Source: Campylobacterota bacterium (GTDB taxonomy: Bacteria; Campylobacterota; Campylobacteria; Campylobacterales; Sulfurimonadaceae). Taken from it: DNA of 64,000 nucleotides. Below, in pieces: positions 54,778 through 63,228 of this stretch (within the stretch, counting starts at the first letter, position 1; every line of letters starts with the position of its first letter). A program made the position numbers and the translations under genes. Below the pieces are notes generated by a model, which searched no databases, was not told the DNA's origin, and saw only the letters and a program-made list of their open reading frames with translations. The stretch spans positions 1 through 64,000 of the forward strand of contig JBFMGG010000008.1 of assembly GCA_040752835.1 (NCBI GenBank), written 5' to 3'.

Positions 54778-56040
54778 ATGCGGGTGCTGGAGCGGGTCGA
54801 ATTGTTCGATCGCTCCGGCGCTTTGGTGTTTGCCGCATTCGTTCTCCTCATCGCTTTTTTCTCCCTTGCGTGGGAATATCACGGCTACCGCGGACTGACC
54901 CGTTTCGACGATCCTCTGGTCCGCGCATCGGTCGTCGATCAGGAAGTCCGGCTGATCGGCAACGTCCCGAAAACGTCCATCAAATTCCGTCTTGAGGGGG
55001 GAATGACCCTACGCAGCGCAATGAGCCCGTATTTGCGGGATTTGCGGGGGCGGGAAGTTTTGCTGGAACTTCAAACCGACCGGCTGACGTTTCTCGATTA
55101 TCTGCGGGGAGGGCGGGCCCGCGTGACGATCGAAGAGGTCTATCCGCCGCTGAGCCTCAAGGAAAGAGGCTACAGGGCCATCGCCGCGATGCACGAAGAT
55201 GTCTGGATGCAAGAGCTTTACGGGGCGCTTTTCGTTGCAACCCCATTTTCGCAGGAGCTTCAGGAACTCGTCGGCGCAATGGGCCTGAGCCATATCCTCT
55301 CCATCAGCGGCTACCATTACGGCATCATCACCCTGATCGTCTATTTCCTCTTGCGCAGGCCCTACGGATGGGTGCAAAGCCGCTATTTTCCCTACCGTCA
55401 CGGTAACCGGGACCTTTTTGCGGTCGTGGCGGCCGTGTTGTTCGCCTATTTGTGGGCGTTGGAATTCAATCCCGCAATGGTGCGCGCTTTCGGGATGCTC
55501 GTCGTGGGGTATTGGCTGTACGACCGCGGCATACGGATCGTTTCATTTCAGACCCTGTTCATCGCGGTCGTTTTGTTACTGGCGTTTTGGCCGAGGCTCT
55601 TTTTTGCGCTGGGATTCTGGTTTTCGGCATTGGGCGTGCTGTCGATTTTCGTCTTTCTCCGCCATTACGAACACTGGAAGGCGTGGCAGATTTTTTTGGC
55701 GTTGCACGTATGGTGCTATCTCGTACTGCTCCCCGTTTCACTCGCGGTTTTCGGGACGTTCGGTTGGGCCCACATCGCCTCGATTCCGCTGGCGCTGCTG
55801 TTCAATCTCTATTATCCGGTTGTAGCGGCGCTGCATCTCACCCCGTGGGCGTCGTGGTTTGACCCTTATCTGATCGCGCTGTTCGAATGGGGGGACGTAC
55901 GGACGGTGTACGTTCCGATGTGGACGGGGATTGCTAGCGTCGTTCTCGCCCTTGCGGCAATGGTTCGAAAAGAGGCGTTTTGGGCGTTAGGGGCGATGGG
56001 CGGTGCGGTGTTTGGCGGCGCGGTTTATCAGATAGCATAG
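54778..56040 (+). CDS. comEC: ComEC/Rec2-family DNA-uptake channel protein, short form
   Basis: 420 residues with about eight to ten hydrophobic helices. The Competence-domain motif is LSHILSISGYHYGIITLIVY, and FNPAMVRAFGMLVVGYWLYD matches the later channel helices. A short OB-like N-terminal soluble region lies at about 35-125. It lacks the C-terminal metallo-beta-lactamase domain of full-length ComEC, like Helicobacter homologues. It should carry single-stranded DNA across the inner membrane in transformation. Its 3' end overlaps the opposing YihY gene by 54 bp. Confidence 0.85.
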   Translation: MRVLERVELFDRSGALVFAAFVLLIAFFSLAWEYHGYRGLTRFDDPLVRASVVDQEVRLIGNVPKTSIKFRLEGGMTLRSAMSPYLRDLRGREVLLELQTDRLTFLDYLRGGRARVTIEEVYPPLSLKERGYRAIAAMHEDVWMQELYGALFVATPFSQELQELVGAMGLSHILSISGYHYGIITLIVYFLLRRPYGWVQSRYFPYRHGNRDLFAVVAAVLFAYLWALEFNPAMVRAFGMLVVGYWLYDRGIRIVSFQTLFIAVVLLLAFWPRLFFALGFWFSALGVLSIFVFLRHYEHWKAWQIFLALHVWCYLVLLPVSLAVFGTFGWAHIASIPLALLFNLYYPVVAALHLTPWASWFDPYLIALFEWGDVRTVYVPMWTGIASVVLALAAMVRKEAFWALGAMGGAVFGGAVYQIA

Positions 56041-56796
56041 TTTCATCCCGTAGATGACGATGATCCACGAGACGTAGATCCACAGGAAGAAAAAGATAAG
56101 CGAGGAAAACGAACCGTACATCGTTGCGTACGTATGGTTCATAAAAACGTACTGCACAAAACTGTTTTTGGCGATTCCCCAGACAAGGGCGACAATGAAC
56201 GAGCTGAACGCCGCCGCTTTCGTGGAGACTTCGGCGTTGATGGCGATTTTGTAGATGATGAAAAAAATCCCCCACAACAGCAGGAAAGGGAAAACCGACA
56301 ATACGGTGGCGATCCATTCGCTGCCAAAAGAGGTCTGAATGTACGAACGCAGGCTCATCGACGTGATCAGGACGATCGGGGTAAGGGTGATGAGGGTCCA
56401 GTAGGTGGTGAGCGCATCCCAGAATCGGCGGGGAGGGGCTTTGAAAATCTTTTCGGCGATGTTTTCGAAGTTCTGAAAAAACAGCATCGACGAGACGACC
56501 ATCGTCGTAAACCCGATGATCCCCAGCTGAACCGAGTTCTGGAAGAACGATTCAAGATACCCCGCAATCGCCGCGGTATGGACCGGCATGATGTTTTCGA
56601 AAATGAAAATCTGGATTTTGGCGTATTGCTCTTCGAAAACGGGGACGTTGGCGATGAGGCTCAGCGAAATGATCAACAGCGGGACGACCGTAAAAATCGT
56701 GTAGAAACTGAGGCTGGAGGCGTATACCGTGATGTCACGGTCGAAGAGCATAAGAAAAAAAAGCCGCGTTCGCCGCCATGCCATTCGGTAATCCAT
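55987..56796 (-). CDS. YihY/BrkB-family membrane protein
   Basis: 269 residues, about six helices. ASSLSFYTIFTVVPLLIISL and the C-terminal SFSSLIFFFLWIYVSWIIVI are the YihY/virulence-factor-BrkB signatures. Members were once called ribonuclease BN; they are now considered membrane proteins of uncertain, perhaps lipid or transport, function. Starts 3 bp after the GlcD stop, so it is probably in that operon. Confidence 0.9.
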   Translation of the reverse strand: MDYRMAWRRTRLFFLMLFDRDITVYASSLSFYTIFTVVPLLIISLSLIANVPVFEEQYAKIQIFIFENIMPVHTAAIAGYLESFFQNSVQLGIIGFTTMVVSSMLFFQNFENIAEKIFKAPPRRFWDALTTYWTLITLTPIVLITSMSLRSYIQTSFGSEWIATVLSVFPFLLLWGIFFIIYKIAINAEVSTKAAAFSSFIVALVWGIAKNSFVQYVFMNHTYATMYGSFSSLIFFFLWIYVSWIIVIYGMKLCYLINRAAKHRTAHRP

Positions 56797-56799
56797 CCG

Positions 56800-58188
56800 T
56801 TATTCGAGTCCCATCTTGGCGGGGTTGAGAATGTTGTTGGGATCGAAAGCGCGCTTGATCGACTGGAACAGGGCCATCTCTTCGGGGGTGAAAGCCATGT
56901 GCATGTAAGGGGCTTTGGCCAGTCCGATGCCGTGCTCGCCGCTGAGCGTCCCTCCCAGGTCGACCGTCGCCTGGAACACCTCTTCGATGGCTTTGTAGCC
57001 GATTTTGACCTGTTCGGGGTCTTTGCCGTCAACCATGACGTTCGTATGGACGTTACCGTCCCCAGTATGGCCGAAGCAGGGGATCTTGATGCCGTATTTG
57101 TCGGCGATGGCGTAGAATTTCTCCAGTAGCTCGGGGAGCGCGGAGCGGGGAACGGTGACATCCTCGTTGAGTTTTTTGCTTCCGTAGACCGAAAGCGACT
57201 GGCTCGCGTTACGGCGGGCAAACCACAAATCCGAAGCCTCCTGCTGGTTTTTGGCGATCCGAAAGTCGCTGCATCCGTTTTCACGGAATACCCGTTCGAT
57301 CACGTCCAGCTGGAAGTCAAGATCCTCTTCGAGATTGCCGTCGACGTCGGTGACGAGGATGGCTCCCGCCTCGACCGGAAGGCCTTTGGAGTATACCTGC
57401 TCCACCGCGCGGATGGTGAGATTGTCCAGAAACTCCATCGCCACGGGGGTAACTCCACTGGCCATCGTTTTGTAAACTGCTTCCATTGCGTCTTTGACGG
57501 TGGGGAAGATGCCCATCGCGGTTTTGGTCATTTTGGGTTTGGAGAGGAGTTTGAGGGTCACTTCGGTGGTGACCGCCAACGTCCCTTCCGAAGCGATCAG
57601 GATTCCTGCGATATTGTATCCCGCGACGTCTTTGATCGTCCGTTTGCCCGCTTTGATGACGTCCCCGTTGGGAAGGACCGCACGGATCGCCATGACGTAG
57701 TCTTTGGTGATGCCGTACTTGGCGGCGCGCATGCCCCCCGCGTTTTCGTTGACGTTCCCCCCGATCGTCGAATACTCCTGGCTGGCGGGATCGGGCGGAT
57801 AAAACAGCCCCACTTCCTCGACGGCGCGCTGGAGGTCTTTGTTGATGACCCCCGGCTGAACGACGGCAACCATGTTTTGCATGTCGATTTCGAGGATTTT
57901 GTTCATGTGCTTTTCGAACGCTAGTACGATGCCGCCGTGCGCCGGAAGGGCGCCGCCGGTGAATCCGCTTCCCGCACCGCGCGGAACGATCACGATACGG
58001 TGTTCGTTGCAGTATTTTAAAATATCGCTGACGTCTTGTTCATGACGCGGGAAAAGGACGGCGTCGGGTTCGAACCGTTCGCGGGTCGCGTCGTAGCTGT
58101 AGGCGATAAGGTGGGCTTTGTCGGCGTAGACGTTCTCCTGCCCCAAAAGGCGGGTAAAAAATTCGATTGCGCTGGGTGAGAGCATCAT
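56800..58188 (-). CDS. glcD: GlcD-like FAD-linked oxidase (glycolate/D-lactate)
   Basis: 462 residues. FAD-binding PCMH domain with VPRGAGSGFTGGALPAHGGI and STIGGNVNENAGGMRAAKYG, followed by the FAD-oxidase C-terminal domain containing CFGHTGDGNVHTN and LSGEHGIGLAK with its metal-binding His. It oxidises a 2-hydroxyacid, glycolate or D-lactate. No GlcE/GlcF partners are adjacent here. Its ATG shares one base with the upstream stop. Confidence 0.92.
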   Translation of the reverse strand: MMLSPSAIEFFTRLLGQENVYADKAHLIAYSYDATRERFEPDAVLFPRHEQDVSDILKYCNEHRIVIVPRGAGSGFTGGALPAHGGIVLAFEKHMNKILEIDMQNMVAVVQPGVINKDLQRAVEEVGLFYPPDPASQEYSTIGGNVNENAGGMRAAKYGITKDYVMAIRAVLPNGDVIKAGKRTIKDVAGYNIAGILIASEGTLAVTTEVTLKLLSKPKMTKTAMGIFPTVKDAMEAVYKTMASGVTPVAMEFLDNLTIRAVEQVYSKGLPVEAGAILVTDVDGNLEEDLDFQLDVIERVFRENGCSDFRIAKNQQEASDLWFARRNASQSLSVYGSKKLNEDVTVPRSALPELLEKFYAIADKYGIKIPCFGHTGDGNVHTNVMVDGKDPEQVKIGYKAIEEVFQATVDLGGTLSGEHGIGLAKAPYMHMAFTPEEMALFQSIKRAFDPNNILNPAKMGLE

Positions 58189-58985
58189 TATTCCTTCAGG
58201 TCGAAATGGCGCAATAGTGCACTTTTATCGCTAAATTTCGCTTTGAACAACTCATATAGCTCACGATTCTTGGGATTGTTTAAAACGATCGCTTCGAGAT
58301 AATGGGGTTCGTAACTCTCCATACGTGAGCTTCCCTCGCCGAACCATGCCGCCCGGATGGTCGGGACGCGGGTATAAAACGGTGTCATGCTTTTTTCCGA
58401 TACCGACCGTGAAGGGGTGTTTTGAAGATAGGTGAAGCTTTTGCAGTCGAGCGTGAAGAGCGTTTCGGCGCTCTGAACGTAGAGCAGTCCGATCGAGTTG
58501 GCGGTGCAGTAGCGGTGAAAATCCTCGGTCGTGGGGGTAGGGTGCCCTTCCCGGGAGAGATAGGCGGTAAAAATGTCGGGGTGTACCCATTCCACGCCGC
58601 TCATGCTTTTGGTGATCGCATCGTAGGTGTCGTCGTTGGGAGCGATGAGCATCGCCCGCGAATAGTCGTATCCCAGCACCGCCGCATCGTCGGCTCTGGG
58701 TTGCCAGTTTCCGCCGGGGAGCGAGTCTTGGTGGATGCCGTCGTATTCGCTCAGGCGCAGCAGCGCGCGGCCATTGGCGGGATTGCTCTCTTCGACGAGG
58801 GCATTGGCGATGATCGTGCTGTGCGCGGCGTCGAGATGGCGGACGATGAATCCGCTCATGCCGGGACGAAGCTCTTTGCCCATGACGGCCGCACGGTCGT
58901 TTTGTACGTCAATCAGCGGAGTGGAGATGGGGGAAGCGCCGAGGGCGCCGAATGTGACCAGTGAAATAAACCAGATGCGCATCAT
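58188..58985 (-). CDS. PgbA-N-like periplasmic protein
   Basis: 265 residues with a signal peptide (MMRIWFISLVTFGALGAS). DVQNDRAAVMGKELRPGMSG and FIVRHLDAAHSTIIANALV resemble the N-terminal domain of Helicobacter plasminogen-binding proteins PgbA/PgbB, which is widespread in Campylobacterota including non-pathogens. It lacks the Lys-rich tail that binds plasminogen, so a host role is not implied. AAAGG precedes ATG 58985. Coupled to glcD by TAATG. Confidence 0.72.
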   Translation of the reverse strand: MMRIWFISLVTFGALGASPISTPLIDVQNDRAAVMGKELRPGMSGFIVRHLDAAHSTIIANALVEESNPANGRALLRLSEYDGIHQDSLPGGNWQPRADDAAVLGYDYSRAMLIAPNDDTYDAITKSMSGVEWVHPDIFTAYLSREGHPTPTTEDFHRYCTANSIGLLYVQSAETLFTLDCKSFTYLQNTPSRSVSEKSMTPFYTRVPTIRAAWFGEGSSRMESYEPHYLEAIVLNNPKNRELYELFKAKFSDKSALLRHFDLKE

Positions 58986-59116
58986 GGTAACCTTTTCGTA
59001 GAGTAAATAAGGGCGATTATAGCTTAACACGTCTTTGTAAATGGAATTTTTGCTATTATTTATTTCTTTTTTCTCCGCGCGACGGTGCGGGGAACGTAGA
59101 TTGCCGAAGGATGAGA

Positions 59117-60310
59117 ATGGGTCGTTTTTTCGCGTTGTTATTGTTGCCCATGCTCCTTTTCGGTGCCGTAGTCAAACCGTTCAAATGGAAAGACGGAGAG
59201 AGTTTTTTGAGTTTTCTGGAACGCAAAAAACTCCCTCTTTCGGTCTATTACAATATGGACAAGGAAGACCAGAAACTGACCGAGGACATCCCTTACAACG
59301 CCAACTGCCAGTTGCTCGTCGACCGCAAGAACATCATCCGTCAGATCCTGATCCCCGTCAATGACGAGCTGCAGCTGCAGATTTATTACGTGCCGAAAAA
59401 AGGGTACAAGATGAAGGTGATCCCGATTATCAGCGAAGAGTTCAAAGAGACCCTCTACCTCCCGCTGCAGACGATTCCTTATGACGATATCCTCAAAACG
59501 ACCGGGTCGAAAAATCTCGCTTCGGTCTTCGTCAAAATGTTCAAAGGGCGGGTCGATTTCCGTAAAGGGATCAAAAAAGGAGATCCGATCGTGATGGTCT
59601 ATACCCAGAAGTACCGTTTGGGCAAACCGTTCTCGATGCCCGAAGTCCACGGCGCGATGATTGAAGTCGGGGGAAAACGGTACGCCGTTTACCGCCACAC
59701 CGACGGACGCTATTACGATGAAAAAGGGGCGCAGTACGAAAAATTCATTTTCAAACTTCCGATGCGCAATCCCCGGATTACGTCGCGTTTCACCAAAAGC
59801 CGTTTCCACCCCGTCCTGAAACGTTATCGCGCCCACCTCGGGGTCGATTTCGGAGCCCGCCCGGGTACGCCGATCCTCTCTACCGGGGACGGTCGGGTCA
59901 GTTTTGCGGGCTATTCGCGCGGCTACGGGAAAACGATCAAAATCCGTCATTCCAACGGCCTCACAAGCCTCTACGCCCACCAAAAATCGTTCAAGTCGGG
60001 GATCAAATCCGGGTCGAAGGTGAAACAGGGACAGATCATCGGCTACGTCGGCTCAACGGGACTTTCTTCGGGCCCTCACCTCCATTTTGGGATGTACCGG
60101 GGAAGTACCCCGATCGACCCGCTTACCGTCATGAAGAAAAAAACCGAAGGATTCAGTGGAAAAGAGGCCAAAGCGTTCAAGGCGATCCGGAACAAAATGG
60201 ATCGGGAGTTCAAAGCCGCATTGACCAAAAAACCGGTTCGCAAACCCTATTTCGATTTTCACGAGACCTATTACGTAGACACCGAGACGCTCAAACCCAA
60301 ACCGTTCTAA
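59117..60310 (+). CDS. M23-family peptidoglycan peptidase, Csd3/Pgp3-like
   Basis: 397 residues. Signal peptide MGRFFALLLLPMLLFGAVV, two N-terminal helper domains (about 20-215), then the LytM domain with the zinc site in YRAHLGVDFGARPG and the second motif in GPHLHFGMYRG. Architecture and length match Helicobacter Csd3/HdpA and Campylobacter Pgp3, D,D-endo/carboxypeptidases that shape the cell. GAAGG abuts the ATG at 59111 but is six bases from ATG 59117, so the latter is the better start. Confidence 0.92.
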   Translation: MGRFFALLLLPMLLFGAVVKPFKWKDGESFLSFLERKKLPLSVYYNMDKEDQKLTEDIPYNANCQLLVDRKNIIRQILIPVNDELQLQIYYVPKKGYKMKVIPIISEEFKETLYLPLQTIPYDDILKTTGSKNLASVFVKMFKGRVDFRKGIKKGDPIVMVYTQKYRLGKPFSMPEVHGAMIEVGGKRYAVYRHTDGRYYDEKGAQYEKFIFKLPMRNPRITSRFTKSRFHPVLKRYRAHLGVDFGARPGTPILSTGDGRVSFAGYSRGYGKTIKIRHSNGLTSLYAHQKSFKSGIKSGSKVKQGQIIGYVGSTGLSSGPHLHFGMYRGSTPIDPLTVMKKKTEGFSGKEAKAFKAIRNKMDREFKAALTKKPVRKPYFDFHETYYVDTETLKPKPF

Positions 60311-60323
60311 GCGAGGTTTTCCG

Positions 60324-60881
60324 ATGATACAGGATATTACGGTACTGCCGTGCGAGAAATCCGATTACGTCAAGCCCAAACGGCTTTCCTATCGCCAGGA
60401 CGGCACCGTCAAAACCTGGGACATGGTCGAGGTCCACGACAGCGTGGCGATCCTTTTGTTCCATGAAGAGCACGACTCCCTCATCGTCGTGCGTCAATTC
60501 CGTCCCCCCGTGTATCTCAAAAACCGCGACGGCTATACCTATGAATTGTGTGCCGGGATCGTGGACAAAGACAAACCGCTCCAAAAAATAGCCCACGAGG
60601 AGATCCTCGAAGAGTGCGGCTACGACGTTCCGCTTGAAGCGATCGAGAGGGTGACGTCGTTTTATACGGCGGTCGGCTTTGCCGGTTCGGTGCAGACCTT
60701 GTATTACGCCGTCGTGAACGATGGGATGAAGGTCAGTGAAGGAGGGGGAATCGAGGTCGAATCGATCGAAGTCGTCGAGATTCCGCTCTCCGAAGCCAAA
60801 GCGTTTGCGATGGATGAAACAAAGGCGAAGACGCCGGGACTGATGTTCGGTTTTTCGTGGTTTTTCGAGAAGAAGCGGTAG
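60324..60881 (+). CDS. Nudix hydrolase (nucleotide-sugar pyrophosphatase type)
   Basis: 185 residues. The Nudix box reads GIVDKDKPLQKIAHEEILEE then CGY; the catalytic EExxEE core is kept, while the box's first Glu is Lys and the usual Arg is Glu. Upstream WDMVEVHDSVAILLFHEEHD and VRQFRPPVY match the ADP-ribose/UDP-sugar pyrophosphatase group. Fourteen bases after the M23 gene. Confidence 0.87.
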   Translation: MIQDITVLPCEKSDYVKPKRLSYRQDGTVKTWDMVEVHDSVAILLFHEEHDSLIVVRQFRPPVYLKNRDGYTYELCAGIVDKDKPLQKIAHEEILEECGYDVPLEAIERVTSFYTAVGFAGSVQTLYYAVVNDGMKVSEGGGIEVESIEVVEIPLSEAKAFAMDETKAKTPGLMFGFSWFFEKKR

Positions 60882-60883
60882 GA

Positions 60884-60900
60884 TTCCCCGCCAGGGGGAA
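60884..60900. terminator. Hairpin between converging Nudix and TonB-receptor genes
   Basis: TTCCCC/GGGGAA arms with a 5-base loop fill the 21-bp gap between two convergent stop codons. Probably bidirectional. Confidence 0.5.
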
Positions 60901-60902
60901 AG

Positions 60903-62909
60903 TCAGAATTTGTAGCTGAGGGTTGCGTAGAAGTTGCGTCCCGGTTCGTTGAGTACCAGGGGTTGCGCTCCTTCCATGATGGTGGTCAGGCCGATGTAGC
61001 TGTTGCTGACGGCATAGGTGCGGTCGAAAAAGTTGTTGATCCCCGCACTCAGGGAGAAGCCGTTGTTGAAATCGGTACCGTATTTGAGGTTCAGAATACC
61101 GTAACCGCCGATCGCCTGTTCGCCGTTGTTTTCGTCGTACGTCTGGTGTCTGGCGGCAATCCATTCGGCTTCGGCGTAGTGGCGTTCATCGTTGAATACC
61201 AGCGCTACACGCCCTTTGAGCGGCGGAATGTCGGCAAGGTCTTTGTCGGTTTGGGGCAGTGTGGCCAGAGCATCGAGCTGGTTGGTGTCTTTTTTGCTCC
61301 CACGCTGATAGGCGACGCCCGATTCGATGCTCCATTCCCGGTTAAGCGCATAGTCGGCACTGATGTCGCCACCGACGATGCGCGCGTCGATATTGGCGAA
61401 CGATGTGGTTGAACCGGCCACTTTGTAAGCATAGATGTAATCTTTGAGATCGCTGTAGAACAGGGTCCCTTTGAGGTGAAGATTACCGAACGTGTGTTCT
61501 ACCCCCGCATCGACTTCGCGGTTGATCGTTTCGTTGAGGTTGGTGTTCCCCATGTCTTTAAAATAGAGCTCGCGCGCATCGGGAACGCGGACCGATTGCC
61601 CGGCTCCGACGAAGAGGTTGCCGTTGGCGCTGTAGTGGTAGCGTCCCAGAAGGTTGGCGCTGATGTTGTCGTAATCACGGTCTTTGGCCGCAGCCATGAG
61701 GGCCTGATCGGCATCCACGCTCGTATCGTCGTAGCGTAGCCCCCCGCTCACGTCGAGTGCGCCGAACGTTTTGACCGCTTTGGCGTAAATACCGACGTTG
61801 TCGGTATCGGCATCGGGGATTTGAATCTGTGCGTAGGGGTTGACCCGTGTCCCTTTGGTCCCGTTCCAGTTGCGTGTCGAGAGGTCGATCCCGAGGGTGA
61901 CGTCGGCTTCAGCCACGGAGGCGGTGTTTTCGGCACGTACCCCTTTGATCGTCGCATCGACCAGGGAAACCATTGTGGCCGCAGGGCTGGTCGCTCCGGC
62001 TCTGAAATCGGTTCCCATATCGTGTTTGACTTTGGAGTGGTACGCTTCGATAAGCAGCTCATCCGAATAGCTGCCAAGGCCGAAGATCTGGTATTTGGCT
62101 TTGAACATATCGGTATCGTCCATCAGCGCATCCATCGGATAGCGTGCATACAGGACGTTGTCCGCGCGGTCCCCGAAATAGCTGAGGGTGAGTTTCTGGT
62201 TGTCGCCGATGTTGCCGACGATTTTGGTCCAGAAATTCTGACGCTCATAGGCATCGTCGTTTTTGTGCGCGGCCGAGTAACGCTGTCCGGCGGTAGTGGC
62301 GCTGTCGGCCTGTTCCGCCATCGTTTTGCCGTCGCCGTCTTTGTACTGGCCGCTCGTTTCGCGGCTGTACCCGACCAGGGCCTGGACCGTATCGTTCCCC
62401 GCTTCGAGGGTGGCGCCGACTTTGCGGTAGTCAAAGCTGCCCAGCGTTGCGGAGACTTCCCCGTGTACCCCTTTGGAAGGGTCTTTGGTCACGACGTTGA
62501 TCGCTCCGCCGAGGCTGCCGAACTGGGTGACGTCGAACGGCCCTTCCTTGACTTCGACCGATGCGATCTGGCTGGAAGAGACGTGCATTGCCGGCGGGTC
62601 CATCCGGTTGGGACAGGCGCCGCATACTTTGGCGTCGTCGATGGTGACGTTGAGGTTGTCGCGTTTAAAACCGCGCAGGACGATATCATTGCCGATGGCG
62701 CTGGTCCGGACGTGGGTGATTTCGGGGAGGGCCCCCGAGAGCATTTCCCCCAGATCGCTCTGGCGTGAAAACTTGACGATTTCATCGGCGCTGATACTCT
62801 GGGTATCACCTTTGGGCGCAGTCGCCTCGACGGTGATTTTCTGGATCGTGACGGGTTCGGTAGCCAGCGCAGCAACGGCCGCTACCGAAAGGAGGGTAAA
62901 TTTCTTCAT
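60903..62909 (-). CDS. TonB-dependent outer-membrane copper receptor (OprC/NosA type)
   Basis: 668 residues. Signal peptide, plug domain (about 35-150, ending FGSLGGAINVVTKDPSKGVH) and a 22-strand barrel closing with an aromatic residue (YATLSYKF). The plug has CGACPNRMDPP at 96-106, and the barrel has VKHDMGTDF at 294-302: together Cys99-x3-Met103 and His296-x-Met298, the CxxxM-HxM copper site described for OprC. It should import copper across the outer membrane. No TonB/ExbB genes are nearby. Confidence 0.92.
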   Translation of the reverse strand: MKKFTLLSVAAVAALATEPVTIQKITVEATAPKGDTQSISADEIVKFSRQSDLGEMLSGALPEITHVRTSAIGNDIVLRGFKRDNLNVTIDDAKVCGACPNRMDPPAMHVSSSQIASVEVKEGPFDVTQFGSLGGAINVVTKDPSKGVHGEVSATLGSFDYRKVGATLEAGNDTVQALVGYSRETSGQYKDGDGKTMAEQADSATTAGQRYSAAHKNDDAYERQNFWTKIVGNIGDNQKLTLSYFGDRADNVLYARYPMDALMDDTDMFKAKYQIFGLGSYSDELLIEAYHSKVKHDMGTDFRAGATSPAATMVSLVDATIKGVRAENTASVAEADVTLGIDLSTRNWNGTKGTRVNPYAQIQIPDADTDNVGIYAKAVKTFGALDVSGGLRYDDTSVDADQALMAAAKDRDYDNISANLLGRYHYSANGNLFVGAGQSVRVPDARELYFKDMGNTNLNETINREVDAGVEHTFGNLHLKGTLFYSDLKDYIYAYKVAGSTTSFANIDARIVGGDISADYALNREWSIESGVAYQRGSKKDTNQLDALATLPQTDKDLADIPPLKGRVALVFNDERHYAEAEWIAARHQTYDENNGEQAIGGYGILNLKYGTDFNNGFSLSAGINNFFDRTYAVSNSYIGLTTIMEGAQPLVLNEPGRNFYATLSYKF

Positions 62910-62988
62910 ACGCTAAATCCTTCAGTAAATAGGAAGACAGTGTAGGAAAGAAGTGTTACATTAGTGTTAAATTGCTATACTTGCGGCC

Positions 62989-63084
62989 ATGAAACCGACT
63001 TACAGACGTCTACTTTTTACCGTTTTACTCTTCGCCGCTTCGGGGTACTTCCTCTACACCGGCTTCAGCATCCTCTTTAAATAA
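62989..63084 (+). CDS. 31-residue single-helix membrane peptide, possibly leaderless
   Basis: Reads MKPTYRRLLFTVLLFAASGY then FLYTGFSILFK. Basic N-terminus, one hydrophobic helix (about 8-27) and terminal Lys look like a true small membrane protein. TATACT at 62976-62981 ends only 7 bases before the ATG and no ribosome site is present, so transcription would start at or beside the ATG. It is divergent from the copper receptor. Too small to assign; conservation would decide if it is real. Confidence 0.5.
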   Translation: MKPTYRRLLFTVLLFAASGYFLYTGFSILFK

Positions 63085-63134
63085 GCAATTCGGTCGATGA
63101 TTCCTCCCGCATCCGGAAGATGCGAGAAGCTTTA

Positions 63135-63144
63135 GGGGGGGGGG
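63135..63144. repeat. Ten-G homopolymer tract
   Basis: TTTA followed by ten G in a row, then TAAAATCGGG. Poly-G runs of this length are slippage-prone and drive phase variation in Campylobacter. It lies in a 144-bp gap downstream of both flanking genes, with a GCATC/GATGC hairpin at 63109-63123 beside it; no reading frame of clear value spans it. Confidence 0.8.
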
Positions 63145-63195
63145 TAAAATCGGGTTGAGAAAAAGCGACAGGATCGCGTGAGCCCTCGGCTGACG

Positions 63196-63226
63196 AGCTC
63201 ATTGCCGGCAAAGCCGGCAGTGTGAG
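63196..63226 (-). terminator. Hairpin after the agmatine deiminase gene
   Basis: GCTCA.TTGCCGGC-AAA-GCCGGCAG.TGAGC stem just past the stop codon on the minus strand. Strong stem, no T run immediately after it. Confidence 0.6.
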
Positions 63227-63228
63227 CA

